Notes: a model not told the origin generated them from the letters alone. Numbered from the stretch's first letter, positions 1 to 7,873 are shown. The stretch is 16,550 nucleotides of DNA from CAG-390 sp045544735 (GCA_045544735.1 JAZPZM010000128.1:1-16550); one strand, 5' to 3'. Numbers and translations are program-made.

Positions 1-116
1 CCGACGGTCATTACGTTGTCGGCGGTTGCCTCGTCCTTGAGGTACGCAATAGTGCCGAGAACGGAGGCTACGGCGAGTAACGCAAGCACTAAAATCCATA
101 CTAAAGCTTTTTTCAT
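1..116 (-). CDS. Partial exported protein with SipW-dependent-type signal peptide (N-terminal 38 residues only)
   Basis: The ATG is at 116-114 and the frame runs off the left edge of the window. The visible residues begin MKKALVWILVLALL: a two-lysine n-region and a hydrophobic core of about 18 residues. They continue with GTIAYLKDEATADNVMTVG. The pattern AY-(F/L)-x-D followed by N-x-x-TVG is the hallmark of the signal-peptide class of TasA, camelysin/CalY and related proteins processed by the SipW-type signal peptidase. These are typically exported fibre, biofilm or surface proteins. An AAAGGA ribosome-binding site lies 8 bases upstream, and a good promoter precedes it. The mature protein is not visible, so its function cannot be assigned; an ordinary membrane anchor remains possible. 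Confidence 0.72.
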   Translation of the reverse strand, partial: MKKALVWILVLALLAVASVLGTIAYLKDEATADNVMTV

Positions 117-164
117 ATTGTTGATCCTTTCGTTATAATAAATCAGACATATTTATACAGATAA

Positions 165-193
165 ATTGTACCATAGATATTTTGAAAAATCAA
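165..193 (-). promoter_or_regulatory. Sigma-A-type promoter with extended -10 for the SipW-class exported protein
   Basis: On the minus strand the -35 is TTGATT (188-193), the spacer is 17 bases, and the -10 is TACAAT (165-170) preceded by TGG, giving an extended TGnTACAAT. Transcription would start near 158, leaving a 5' leader of about 42 bases before the ATG at 116. The position, spacing and extended -10 all fit. Confidence 0.7.
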
Positions 194-199
194 TAGTTT

Positions 200-252
200 T
201 TGAACAAAAAAGAAAAAAATGATACAATAAACGAGCTTTTCTTTTTGTTCAA
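200..252. repeat. AT-rich inverted repeat with 16-17 base arms
   Basis: The left arm (200-216, TTGAACAAAAAAGAAAA) and right arm (237-252, TTTTCTTTTTGTTCAA) are reverse complements apart from one extra A in the left arm. They are separated by 20 bases. The repeat sits between the PBP terminator and the -35 of the exported-protein promoter, so it could be an operator or an architectural site. The left arm begins with TTGAAC, 17 bases before TACAAT (223-228), which also reads as a plus-strand promoter. The composition is very AT-rich, so chance contributes and no function is proven. Confidence 0.5.
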
Positions 253-271
253 CGTTTTATTTTTCTATTAC

Positions 272-304
272 AAAAAAGAGGCGCGCTTCCGAGAAGTGCG
301 CCTC
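272..304 (-). terminator. Rho-independent terminator of the penicillin-binding protein gene
   Basis: Arms 278-289 and 293-304 form a 12-base-pair stem with one G-T wobble and a 3-base loop. On the minus strand the hairpin is followed at once by six T (272-277). It starts 17 bases after the PBP stop codon. On the plus strand no comparable T run follows, so it is directional. Confidence 0.9.
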
Positions 305-321
305 AAGGCTATTTTATTAAA

Positions 322-2913
322 TTAAAATCCCCAAAGATTCGAGAAGGCGAAGGGCAAGGCTGCGGCGAAGGGAGCTGCGGGCGTGCCGCCGTTCATTTCG
401 TTGAGCTTTTGCCTCCACGCATCTTCGTCAAAGTGCTGATAGCAGGCTTTGTTATACGGGGGCGTATTCTTTGATCTTCCGAAATAATGACCCTTTCCGC
501 AAAGATTATAATAATATGAATACTTTTCTCCGTTATAGGGTCTTACGTCGTACGGAAGCTCGAAATAAGTGTATTCCGCGTCGGTTATATACACCTGAAC
601 GGGATACAGACGGTCAACCTTAATAAGAGCCGTTTTCATAACGTTCTGGGGAGGACACCACTCGCAAGCAACTCCGCCCGTGACAACGTCGTAATCGACG
701 AGAACGTGAGTATCGCAATACGTCGTGGGCTCGGTTCCCTTGATGAAGTAGCCCGTCTCAACGCGGTTTCCGCGCGGATCGTGTGCGCAAGCCTCGGCAA
801 CGAGCTTGCCGGAATCCTTGCAATACAGCGCGGTCACTATATCGTCGGACTCGTTAAAGGTCTTAAGAGGCTCTGTGCCGTCCTTTGCCGCGTCAAGATA
901 CTTCTGATGCGCCTGCTTCATAACCACTTCCCAAAGGTCGACGGCGGGGTTAGTTTTAAGTCCCGACAACGCCTTGGGGTATTCGTGTCCGTACCACACT
1001 CCGCAGAGGTAGTAGGGGGTATAGCCGATAAACCAGCGGTCGTAGTTATCGCCCGACGTACCCGTTTTTCCCGCGCAATCTATACCGAGCTTTTCAAAGT
1101 TGGTATAAGAGCTTGCAGTACCCTCGGTAATGACCGTGTGCAATATCTTATTCATTACGGTCACGGTCTCCTGACTGAGCGCGACGGTTCCCGAATATTT
1201 GTTTTCAAGAACGACCTCTCCGTAGCTGTCCGTTACCTTGAGATAAGAATTGGGGTCATTATAAATGCCGTCGTTTGCAAATATCGAATACGCCGCCGTA
1301 AGCTCGCGCACGGTAAGACCGTAGTTGAGCTGTCCAAGGGCGAGCGCGGCGTAGTCCTTATCCGAAAGGACGGTTCCGCTTTCAAGCCTCTTGTTCTCTA
1401 TCAGGCTGTCGATTCCAACGGTATCGTGGCAGAATCTGAACGAGCGTTCAAGTCCGAGATCGTCAAGAACCTTTACGGCTACAGGGTTGAGTGAGCGTGA
1501 AACGCTGTACCATATCGGCGTAAGTCCGCGGTAATTATTGCTTGCGTTCTTCGGCCACGCCGATTTTTCGTTATAGAACTTGAACGGCGAGTCATCGTAT
1601 ACCGTGCTGTAGGTGATAATACCGTTCTCAATGGCGGGGGCGTATACGGATATGGGCTTTATCGACGAGCCGGGGGGGCGCTTGGTCTGCGTTGCAAAGT
1701 TCTGAATTCTGTTTGCGGTCTTTTCGTCTCGCGAGCCTACTACCGCAAGCACGTCGCCCGTTTCGGGGTCGATAATGATTCCCGCGGATTGTGCCTTAAG
1801 TCCCGACGTTGCCGTGGGGAAATTGCTTGAATCGGTAAATTCCTTTTCAAGCAAAGCCTGAAGTTCCGGGTCAACGAGCATATAGATATTAAGTCCGCCG
1901 TTATATACCATAAGGGATGCGACCTTCGGGGAATATCCCTTTTGTTCAACGAGATCGTTGATAACGTCCTGTATCGCCATATCGGTATACCAAGAGTTTA
2001 CAACGGCAGTTTCCTTCGTAACGGGAGGTCTTGTAACCAGCTCCTTGCCGTACGCCTCGTCAAACTCACGCTGTGTGATAAGTCCTTGGTCGAGCATCTC
2101 GGCAAGGACGGTATTGCGGCGAATAGCATTCTGCTCGGGATGTATCAGGGGGTTGTAGAGCGAAGGGTTCTTCGTAATGCCCGCGATAGCGGCGCACTCG
2201 ATAAGCGTAAGTTCGGAAACGTCCTTTGAAAAATAACTGTACGCCGCCGCCTGAACTCCGCTTGCGCCGTTACCGAAGTTTACTACGTTGAGATACAGCT
2301 CAAGTATCTCCTCCTTCTCCATCTTCTGCTCGATATCGAGCGCCCAGAAGATCTCGGTGACCTTTCGCTGTATGGTATAATCGTCCTCGTGCGTCATATT
2401 CTTGACGAGCTGCTGGGTTATGGACGAGCCGCCGTAGCCCGACTCGGCAAAGCCGAGGAAGAAGTTTGCGCCTGCGGCAATGGTACGCTTCCAGTCAACG
2501 CCGTCGTGTGTTCTGAAGCGCTTGTCCTCGATAGCTATTACGGCGTTTATCATATTTTCGGGGATATTTTCGTACTTAACGTAAATGGAATCCTTGTCGC
2601 CTTGTAGGCGCTGATCCTCAAGCTCTATCGCCTCGCCGACTCTGCCCGTTCTGTCGTCAAATTCATAATAGAAGATACGGGTGGTCGTAGACGAGATATT
2701 GAGCTTGAAAAACGACATATCCGCTTCCGTTTCGATGTAGTTTCCGATATATATCGAAAACGCACTTACGACGATAACGCCCGTAAGAACACCTATCAGA
2801 ATTATCGTTATGAGAACGTTGGCGAATATCTGCAAAAATTTCAAAAATCCGCGAGCGCCAAAACGCCCTGCTTTTTTTATTTCGCTAAGCCAATTTATTT
2901 TTGCTTGTTTCAT
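322..2913 (-). CDS. Class A (bifunctional) penicillin-binding protein, peptidoglycan glycosyltransferase/transpeptidase
   Basis: This 863-residue membrane protein polymerises lipid II into glycan strands and cross-links their peptides outside the membrane. A short basic cytoplasmic N-terminus is followed by one transmembrane helix (about residues 28-55). The GT51 glycosyltransferase domain carries EDKRF with catalytic Glu129, GGSSITQQL, and KEEILELYLN. The transpeptidase domain has the SSIK motif (nucleophile Ser416, Lys419), SLN (474-476) and KTGTS (from 616), so both active sites look intact. The C-terminal 150 residues are rich in Cys (C-x-x-H, C-x-x-C and others), a clostridial-style extension of unclear role. 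The start is the ATG at 2913, which has GGAG six bases upstream. A GTG at 2958 in the same frame lies inside the predicted promoter and has no ribosome-binding site. The gene is monocistronic, with its own promoter and terminator. Confidence 0.95.
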   Translation of the reverse strand: MKQAKINWLSEIKKAGRFGARGFLKFLQIFANVLITIILIGVLTGVIVVSAFSIYIGNYIETEADMSFFKLNISSTTTRIFYYEFDDRTGRVGEAIELEDQRLQGDKDSIYVKYENIPENMINAVIAIEDKRFRTHDGVDWKRTIAAGANFFLGFAESGYGGSSITQQLVKNMTHEDDYTIQRKVTEIFWALDIEQKMEKEEILELYLNVVNFGNGASGVQAAAYSYFSKDVSELTLIECAAIAGITKNPSLYNPLIHPEQNAIRRNTVLAEMLDQGLITQREFDEAYGKELVTRPPVTKETAVVNSWYTDMAIQDVINDLVEQKGYSPKVASLMVYNGGLNIYMLVDPELQALLEKEFTDSSNFPTATSGLKAQSAGIIIDPETGDVLAVVGSRDEKTANRIQNFATQTKRPPGSSIKPISVYAPAIENGIITYSTVYDDSPFKFYNEKSAWPKNASNNYRGLTPIWYSVSRSLNPVAVKVLDDLGLERSFRFCHDTVGIDSLIENKRLESGTVLSDKDYAALALGQLNYGLTVRELTAAYSIFANDGIYNDPNSYLKVTDSYGEVVLENKYSGTVALSQETVTVMNKILHTVITEGTASSYTNFEKLGIDCAGKTGTSGDNYDRWFIGYTPYYLCGVWYGHEYPKALSGLKTNPAVDLWEVVMKQAHQKYLDAAKDGTEPLKTFNESDDIVTALYCKDSGKLVAEACAHDPRGNRVETGYFIKGTEPTTYCDTHVLVDYDVVTGGVACEWCPPQNVMKTALIKVDRLYPVQVYITDAEYTYFELPYDVRPYNGEKYSYYYNLCGKGHYFGRSKNTPPYNKACYQHFDEDAWRQKLNEMNGGTPAAPFAAALPFAFSNLWGF

Positions 2914-2950
2914 ATTTTTCTCCGATTTGTTTTTTCGGTACTCGTTACAT

Positions 2951-2980
2951 ATTATCACATCTTTTTGAATATTTTATGAA
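2951..2980 (-). promoter_or_regulatory. Predicted promoter of the penicillin-binding protein gene
   Basis: On the minus strand the -10 is GATAAT (2951-2956), preceded by TGT to make an extended TGnGATAAT. The -35 is TTCATA (2975-2980) with an 18-base spacer. The -35 is weak but the extended -10 compensates. Transcription would start near 2944, downstream of the GTG at 2958 and upstream of the ATG at 2913, which supports the ATG start. It overlaps a plus-strand promoter. Confidence 0.5.
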
Positions 2981-2994
2981 CTTCGCAGGATAAT
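2965..2994 (+). promoter_or_regulatory. Predicted promoter of the small membrane-anchored protein gene
   Basis: The -35 is TTGAAT (2965-2970), the spacer is 18 bases, and the -10 is GATAAT (2989-2994). Transcription would start near 3001, about 40 bases before the ATG at 3041. It physically overlaps the PBP promoter on the other strand, so the two probably cannot be occupied at the same time. Confidence 0.5.
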
Positions 2995-3040
2995 AATATT
3001 CAAAGAGCAAAAAAATATACGAAAAGAAAGGAATTTTAGT

Positions 3041-3478
3041 ATGAACAAAAGAACTCTGCTCGTTTGTTTTATAGTTGCGGCGATGCTTTCGCTTATAGTT
3101 TCCACGTTTTCGGTATTCGTTGCCGCGAGGGCGTATCTTGCGACCAATGCCACAAAAACACCTTCGGTAACCGAAGAGACCGAGGACGCAACCTCTACCA
3201 CAGCACCGTCCGAGACCGAGCGCACGCCCGACACCGACGTATCCGAGGACGTTGGAGAGGACGTTTTGGTAGGCGTAGGGGCTGAAAAGAAACCGAAATA
3301 CACGCTGAAATACGAAAACGGAAGCCTTTTGGTACTCGCAGACGACGGTACCGTGCTGTATTCGCGAAAAGCCCCGTCGGGCAAACCGTGCGAAAGCGAG
3401 CTTGGAGCGTTGAGCGAGGGGATCGCATTTTCCGATTACAGCAGCGCAATATCAGCGATATACGACCTCGTTTCGTAG
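3041..3478 (+). CDS. Small membrane-anchored protein with Thr/Ser/Glu-rich linker and BofC-C-like tail
   Basis: This 145-residue protein has no firm family assignment. Residues about 5-30 are a single hydrophobic segment after MNKR, either an uncleaved signal anchor or a signal peptide. Residues about 35-80 are a low-complexity linker rich in Thr, Ser, Glu and Asp. The C-terminal 60 residues (YTLKYENGSLLVL, then LSEGIAFSD and AIYDLVS) resemble the short domain of BofC-like Firmicute proteins, in which a YxLKxYxGxxAV strand is followed by LxxGIxVxS and a LLEDxxS ending. That similarity is from memory of the pattern, not a search. An AAAGGA ribosome-binding site sits 8 bases before the ATG. The stop codon directly abuts the dnaE stop codon. 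The envelope-like design and divergence from the PBP gene suggest a surface role, but this is inference. Confidence 0.8.
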   Translation: MNKRTLLVCFIVAAMLSLIVSTFSVFVAARAYLATNATKTPSVTEETEDATSTTAPSETERTPDTDVSEDVGEDVLVGVGAEKKPKYTLKYENGSLLVLADDGTVLYSRKAPSGKPCESELGALSEGIAFSDYSSAISAIYDLVS

Positions 3479-6400
3479 TTATCTCGTTGCCACGGCATCC
3501 TCGCCGACCACGTCGGCAATAGACTTCAAAATATACGGTGTTGCGTCGATGCCGTGCGCGTGTGCCCTATACTCCGCCCTGTCGGCAAAATAGAAGGAAA
3601 CTCGCACGTTGCCCTCAAATATCTCTACGAGATTGAGGGCTTTTTTATATATTTCCGAATCCTCGGACGGAACCTTTATATAAACCACGGAAACGGCTTT
3701 GGGCGCAGGTGCGGGTTTTGGCGCACTTTCGCGTTGAGCGGCGGCGCGTTTTTGGAAATCCTCGTTAGTGCGCAAGGGCGAAACGGCGTTGAGCAATATC
3801 TTTGCGCCCTCTCCCTCTCGGACGGAGACCGTGCCGTTTATATATACCGCCTCGTCCGCGCGGAGTACAGCGGCGTATTTCTTGAACTTTTGGGGGAATA
3901 CCACGACCTCGACGGAATCGTATCTGTCCTCAAGCCTTAAAAAGAGCATTTTTTCGCCGCTTCGCGTGTTTTTTGCGGTAACTGACGTTATCATTCCGCA
4001 AACGCCGACGTTTTCGCCGTCGGAGACGGAGGACTCGTCCTCCGCCGTCAGCTCGGACAGCGGCGTTGGCTTTACGGACTCGATATGGAGCGAATATCCG
4101 TCAAGAAGATGTCCCGAAAAATACATACCCGCCGCTTCTCTTTCAAGCGTCAGAAGCTCGCGCGTGGAAAATTCGGGAATATCGGGATAGGTGATATAAA
4201 GCGACTCCTCGCCGTCGTTCTCGCGCGCGACGGAAAACATATCTATCTGACCGTCGATATTTCGTCTGTTGCGGTCAGCGACCGCGCCGAGTGACGCATC
4301 GAGCGACGCGAGAAGCCTTGAGCGGTAAACGCCGAGCGAGTCAAACGCGCCCGCCTTGATAAGCGTTTCGACCATACGTCTGTTAAGGTCACTTCCCGAC
4401 ATACGCGAGAGAAAATCGGCAAAGGAAGTAAATCTGCCGCCCCTGCGCTCTCTTATCATCGCGTCAACGAACTGCCGTCCTACGTTTTTTAGCGCAAGAA
4501 GTCCGAAGGTTATATCGTCTCCGCTGACGTGAAAGTCCGTCATACTGCGGTTGATATCGGGCGGAAGAACTCTTATCCCCGCACGATTCGCCTCGGAGAT
4601 ATACTCCGCGACCTTTTCTGGAGTGCCGAGCACCGACGTAAGAAGTGCCGAAAAATACTCTCGCGGGTAATGCGCCTTTAAGTACGCCGTGCGGAAGGAA
4701 ATGACCGCGTATGCCGCCGCGTGGCTCTTATTGAAGGCGTAGCTTGCAAAGCTCGACATCTGACCGAACAGCTCGTCGGCAACGCCCTCGCTCATTCCGC
4801 GAGCCACCGCGCCCTCGATAAAGCTTGCCCTTTCGGCTTCCATAACGTCTGCTTTTTTCTTCGACATAGCGCGGCGAACAAGGTCTGCTCTGCCAAGCGA
4901 ATATCCCGCAACGGTGCGGAAAATATTCATTACCTGCTCCTGATACACTATACAGCCGTAGGTCGAGCGAAGTATCGGCTCAAGCATCGGGTGCAGATAT
5001 TTCACGTTTTCGGGCGCGTTTTTGCCCTCGATATATTTAGGTATGGACTCCATAGGTCCGGGACGGTAAAGTGCAATGGCGGCAAGGATGTCGTCGATGC
5101 ATTCGGGGCGGAGCGACGCGAGCATCTGGCGCATTCCGCCCGATTCAAGCTGAAACACTCCCGACGTCTGTCCCGACGAGATAAGCTCGTAGGTCTTTTT
5201 GTCCGAGAGGTCGAGCGACTCTATATCAAAGCTCGGCTCTTTTTCCTTTATCTGCTCCACCGCGTCCTTTATTATCGTGAGATAACGGAGTGCGAGAAAG
5301 TCGAACTTCAAAAGTCCGAGCGACGCTACGGTATCCATATCAAACTGCGTGATCACCGCTCCGTTGCTTGCGGCGAGCGGCAAATACTCGGTAAGTGCCT
5401 TTTCGGTAATGACGACACCCGCGGCGTGTATGGAAACGTTACGGGGCATCCCCTCAAGTGCAGACGCGGTATCAAGAAGGACTCTTACCTGCTCGGAGCT
5501 ATCGTATTTTTCCCTTATCGCATCAAGCTTCAACGCATCCTCAACGGTAACGTCGAGCGCGCGCGGCACGAGCTTGGCAATAGCGTCAACCTCGGCGTAA
5601 GGCATACCGAGCGCACGTCCGCAGTCGCGTATGGCGGCGCGTGCGGCAAGCGTACCGAAGGTGACTATCTGCGACACTCTGTCAGCGCCGTATTTTTCTT
5701 TAACGTATTCAAGGACCTCGTCCCTGCGGTTATAGCAAAAATCAATATCAATATCGGGCATACTTACCCTTTCGGGATTAAGAAAACGCTCGAAAAGCAG
5801 ATCGAAGCGAATAGAATCTATGTCTGTAATGCCCGTGCAGAACGCCACGAGGCTTCCGCATCCCGAACCGCGCCCCGGTCCTACGGGAATATCGGAGCGC
5901 TTGGCAAAATTGACGTAATCGGCAACTATGAGAAAATAGTCGTCGTAGCCCATTTTGTGAATGACGGAAAGCTCGTATTCCATCCTATCGCGGTACTCCG
6001 CGGCGGTATGACCCACGGCAGGTATCTTGCCTTCCCTTTCAAGTCTTGAAAGTCCGTCCTCGGCTATACGGCGAAGCTCTGCTTCCGCAGTAGTATTCGA
6101 CGGTACGGGGTAGGTTGGAAGCTTTATGGTATCAAAATCGAACTCAACGTTACATCTTTCGGCAATTTTTACGGTGTTTTCGATAGCACCCTCAAAACCG
6201 CCGAAAAGACGCTCCATTTCGTCGGTGGATTTATAGTAAAACTCGTCCGTCTCAAAGCCGAAGCGTCCCTCGTCCTGCATAGTCGTTCCCGTCTGAATGC
6301 ACATCATAACGGCTTGAGTACGCGCGTTGCTCTTTTTAAGATAGTGAACGTCGTTGGTCGCAACTACGCCAAGCCCAAGCTCACGCGCAAGCGCATAAAG

Positions 6401-6967
6401 TTCGGGAAGTATCTGCCTTTGTTCGGCTATGCCGTGATTTTGAAGCTCGATAAAGAAATTATCCTTGCCGAATATCTTGACGTATTTTTGCGCTATCTGA
6501 CGTGCGCGGTCGTAGTCGCCGCCCGTGAGCGCCGACGGTATCTCGCCCGCAAGGCAAGCGGAAAGCGCAATTATTCCCTCTGCGTGATCCTTTAAAAGCT
6601 CCGCGTCCACCCTCGGCTTTGAATAAAAGCCCTCGGTGTAAGCCTTTGAAACGAGATAAATGAGATTTTTATATCCTATCTCGTTTTCGCAAAGGAGAAC
6701 GAGGTGATGCGCACCGCCCTCGCGCCCCGCGATCTTTTCAAAGCGGGAGTTCGGGGCTACGTAGACCTCACAGCCTATTATCGGCTTTATATCCGCTTTT
6801 TTGCAGGTACGCCAAAACTCCACCGCGCCAAACATTGCGCCGTGGTCCGTTATCGCGACCGCAGTATGCCCCATCGCCCTTGCCGCCGCGGGTATATCCT
6901 TTACGCGACAAGCTCCGTCAAGCAGGCTGTATTCGGTATGAAGGTGCAAATGGACAAAGCCCGACAT
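3479..6967 (-). CDS. dnaE: DNA polymerase III alpha subunit (DnaE)
   Basis: The protein has 1162 residues, a normal full length for DnaE. The N-terminal PHP domain keeps its metal-site signatures: HLHLH at 6-10, ITDHG around D41/H42, GCEVYV with E67, ELQNHG with H178, and NDVH at 205-208. Several of these are lost in E. coli DnaE, so the PHP site may bind metal. PGRGSGCGS (364-372), PDIDIDF with D405 and D407, and KFDFL with D556 form the polymerase active site. The tail holds a helix-hairpin-helix region (about 830-880), QIDMF (907-911) as the beta-clamp-binding motif, and an OB fold (about 987-1065). Like most Firmicute DnaE it would act beside PolC at the replication fork. It is the last gene of the yjjG-murB-whiA-dnaE operon, 15 bases after whiA. 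An AAAGGGG site lies 7 bases before the ATG. Confidence 0.97.
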   Translation of the reverse strand: MSGFVHLHLHTEYSLLDGACRVKDIPAAARAMGHTAVAITDHGAMFGAVEFWRTCKKADIKPIIGCEVYVAPNSRFEKIAGREGGAHHLVLLCENEIGYKNLIYLVSKAYTEGFYSKPRVDAELLKDHAEGIIALSACLAGEIPSALTGGDYDRARQIAQKYVKIFGKDNFFIELQNHGIAEQRQILPELYALARELGLGVVATNDVHYLKKSNARTQAVMMCIQTGTTMQDEGRFGFETDEFYYKSTDEMERLFGGFEGAIENTVKIAERCNVEFDFDTIKLPTYPVPSNTTAEAELRRIAEDGLSRLEREGKIPAVGHTAAEYRDRMEYELSVIHKMGYDDYFLIVADYVNFAKRSDIPVGPGRGSGCGSLVAFCTGITDIDSIRFDLLFERFLNPERVSMPDIDIDFCYNRRDEVLEYVKEKYGADRVSQIVTFGTLAARAAIRDCGRALGMPYAEVDAIAKLVPRALDVTVEDALKLDAIREKYDSSEQVRVLLDTASALEGMPRNVSIHAAGVVITEKALTEYLPLAASNGAVITQFDMDTVASLGLLKFDFLALRYLTIIKDAVEQIKEKEPSFDIESLDLSDKKTYELISSGQTSGVFQLESGGMRQMLASLRPECIDDILAAIALYRPGPMESIPKYIEGKNAPENVKYLHPMLEPILRSTYGCIVYQEQVMNIFRTVAGYSLGRADLVRRAMSKKKADVMEAERASFIEGAVARGMSEGVADELFGQMSSFASYAFNKSHAAAYAVISFRTAYLKAHYPREYFSALLTSVLGTPEKVAEYISEANRAGIRVLPPDINRSMTDFHVSGDDITFGLLALKNVGRQFVDAMIRERRGGRFTSFADFLSRMSGSDLNRRMVETLIKAGAFDSLGVYRSRLLASLDASLGAVADRNRRNIDGQIDMFSVARENDGEESLYITYPDIPEFSTRELLTLEREAAGMYFSGHLLDGYSLHIESVKPTPLSELTAEDESSVSDGENVGVCGMITSVTAKNTRSGEKMLFLRLEDRYDSVEVVVFPQKFKKYAAVLRADEAVYINGTVSVREGEGAKILLNAVSPLRTNEDFQKRAAAQRESAPKPAPAPKAVSVVYIKVPSEDSEIYKKALNLVEIFEGNVRVSFYFADRAEYRAHAHGIDATPYILKSIADVVGEDAVATR
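3611..3646 (+). terminator. Plus-strand intrinsic terminator embedded in the dnaE 3' coding region
   Basis: GCCCTCAA (3611-3618) pairs with TTGAGGGC (3633-3640). Inside it TCTC (3622-3625) pairs with GAGA (3629-3632) around a TAC loop, leaving a 3-base bulge. Six T follow at 3641-3646, then ATAT. This is a typical intrinsic terminator for the plus-strand gene ending at 3478. On the minus strand the hairpin has no T run after it, so dnaE transcripts should read through. Confidence 0.6.
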
Positions 6968-6982
6968 AAGCTATCCCCTTTC

Positions 6983-7873
6983 TTATATTTTTTCAGCCGC
7001 CGAAAGCAGCTTTTCCATTCTGTGATTAAGTCCCGATTTTGAGATCGGCGGAACGTGCCTTTGGGCAAGCTCCGAAAGCGGCATTTCGGGCTCTTCCTCC
7101 CTTAATATCGCCGTTTCCTTCAGCTCGTCGGAGAGAAGGTCAAATTTTCCCGATGCTCTGAGCTTTTTTATGGCTTCAAGCTGTAAGGTCGCCGCAGAGG
7201 TCGCGCGGCGTATGTTCTTTACCTCGCAATTTGATTTTCTGTTAACCTCGCCGCGCAGCTCTCTGACGAGCTTTTGCTGCATCGAAGCCATCGCTGACAC
7301 GCTCGCGCCGCCGATAGCCAAAACGTCCTCCACGTCCTCGGTGCGACGGAAAAGAAGCGAGGTAAGCTCCGTTCTGCCCGAAATAGACGGGGTGTTGCCC
7401 CTTGACGCAAAGAATGCGGCTGTTCGCATAGCTCTTTGAGGATCGCTTATTCTGAACTCAAGCCTTGATTCCTTTGCGGGATCGCTGATCCTTGCGGCAG
7501 AAAGCAGAAGTCCCGCACAAAAGGCGGAGGCGCAAGCCTTGCACTTCAAAAACGGCAAAGTCTGCTCCGTCTTTTGCGCATCGGAAAGCTCCGTAAGGGC
7601 GGCGGCAAGCTTTGACGACACGAAGCCGAACTCCGCCACGCTCCTGCCGTAGCAATTCGTAACGTCTGGCGTGACCTCTCTGCCAAACTGCTCAAACAGC
7701 AGCCTTTGCACAATGGGCGCAAGCTCCTTGCCCGTGATGCGAAGATAAACGGCATCTCCGATGCCGCACTCGGCGTTTATCATAAGCCCCATAAGCAAAG
7801 CGCGGCGACAGCATTGTGAGCTTGGGACGGAGGCAAGCACCTCGTCCTTTACCTGTGATGAAAAGCTTTTCAT
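6983..7873 (-). CDS. whiA: DNA-binding protein WhiA (sporulation/division regulator)
   Basis: The product has 296 residues. WhiA proteins combine a degenerate LAGLIDADG homing-endonuclease fold with a C-terminal helix-turn-helix. In Actinobacteria WhiA is a sporulation transcription factor; in Firmicutes it affects cell division and chromosome segregation. Visible family features are FSSQVKDEV and CCRRALLMGL at the N-terminus, a central ISDPAKESRLEF block, the strongly conserved VNRKSNCEVKNIRRA stretch, and the C-terminal SELAQRHVPPISKSGLNHR helix-turn-helix. The GG usual in the second LAGLIDADG motif is SA here, which fits a non-catalytic protein. Its ATG overlaps the murB stop codon by four bases (ATGA), so translation is probably coupled. 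In many clostridia rapZ and yvcK lie between murB and whiA; neither is present here. Confidence 0.95.
   Translation of the reverse strand: MKSFSSQVKDEVLASVPSSQCCRRALLMGLMINAECGIGDAVYLRITGKELAPIVQRLLFEQFGREVTPDVTNCYGRSVAEFGFVSSKLAAALTELSDAQKTEQTLPFLKCKACASAFCAGLLLSAARISDPAKESRLEFRISDPQRAMRTAAFFASRGNTPSISGRTELTSLLFRRTEDVEDVLAIGGASVSAMASMQQKLVRELRGEVNRKSNCEVKNIRRATSAATLQLEAIKKLRASGKFDLLSDELKETAILREEEPEMPLSELAQRHVPPISKSGLNHRMEKLLSAAEKI

Noticed and set aside
278..304. The PBP terminator hairpin read as a plus-strand terminator
   Set aside because: The plus strand after the hairpin reads AAGGCTATTTT without an immediate T run, and no plus-strand gene precedes it.
2914..2958. Upstream GTG start that would extend the penicillin-binding protein by 15 residues
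   Set aside because: It has no ribosome-binding site and lies within the predicted promoter, upstream of the likely transcription start.
3367..3382. Possible minus-strand terminator for the dnaE operon (GCCC/GGGC stem followed by TTTT)
   Set aside because: The stem is only four base pairs and the T run is four bases; too weak to call, so the dnaE operon's 3' end remains undefined.
4721..6049. Open frame of 442 codons on the plus strand opposite dnaE
   Set aside because: It lies wholly antisense to conserved polymerase motifs, has no ribosome-binding site or recognisable domain, and its composition fits a shadow of dnaE codon usage.
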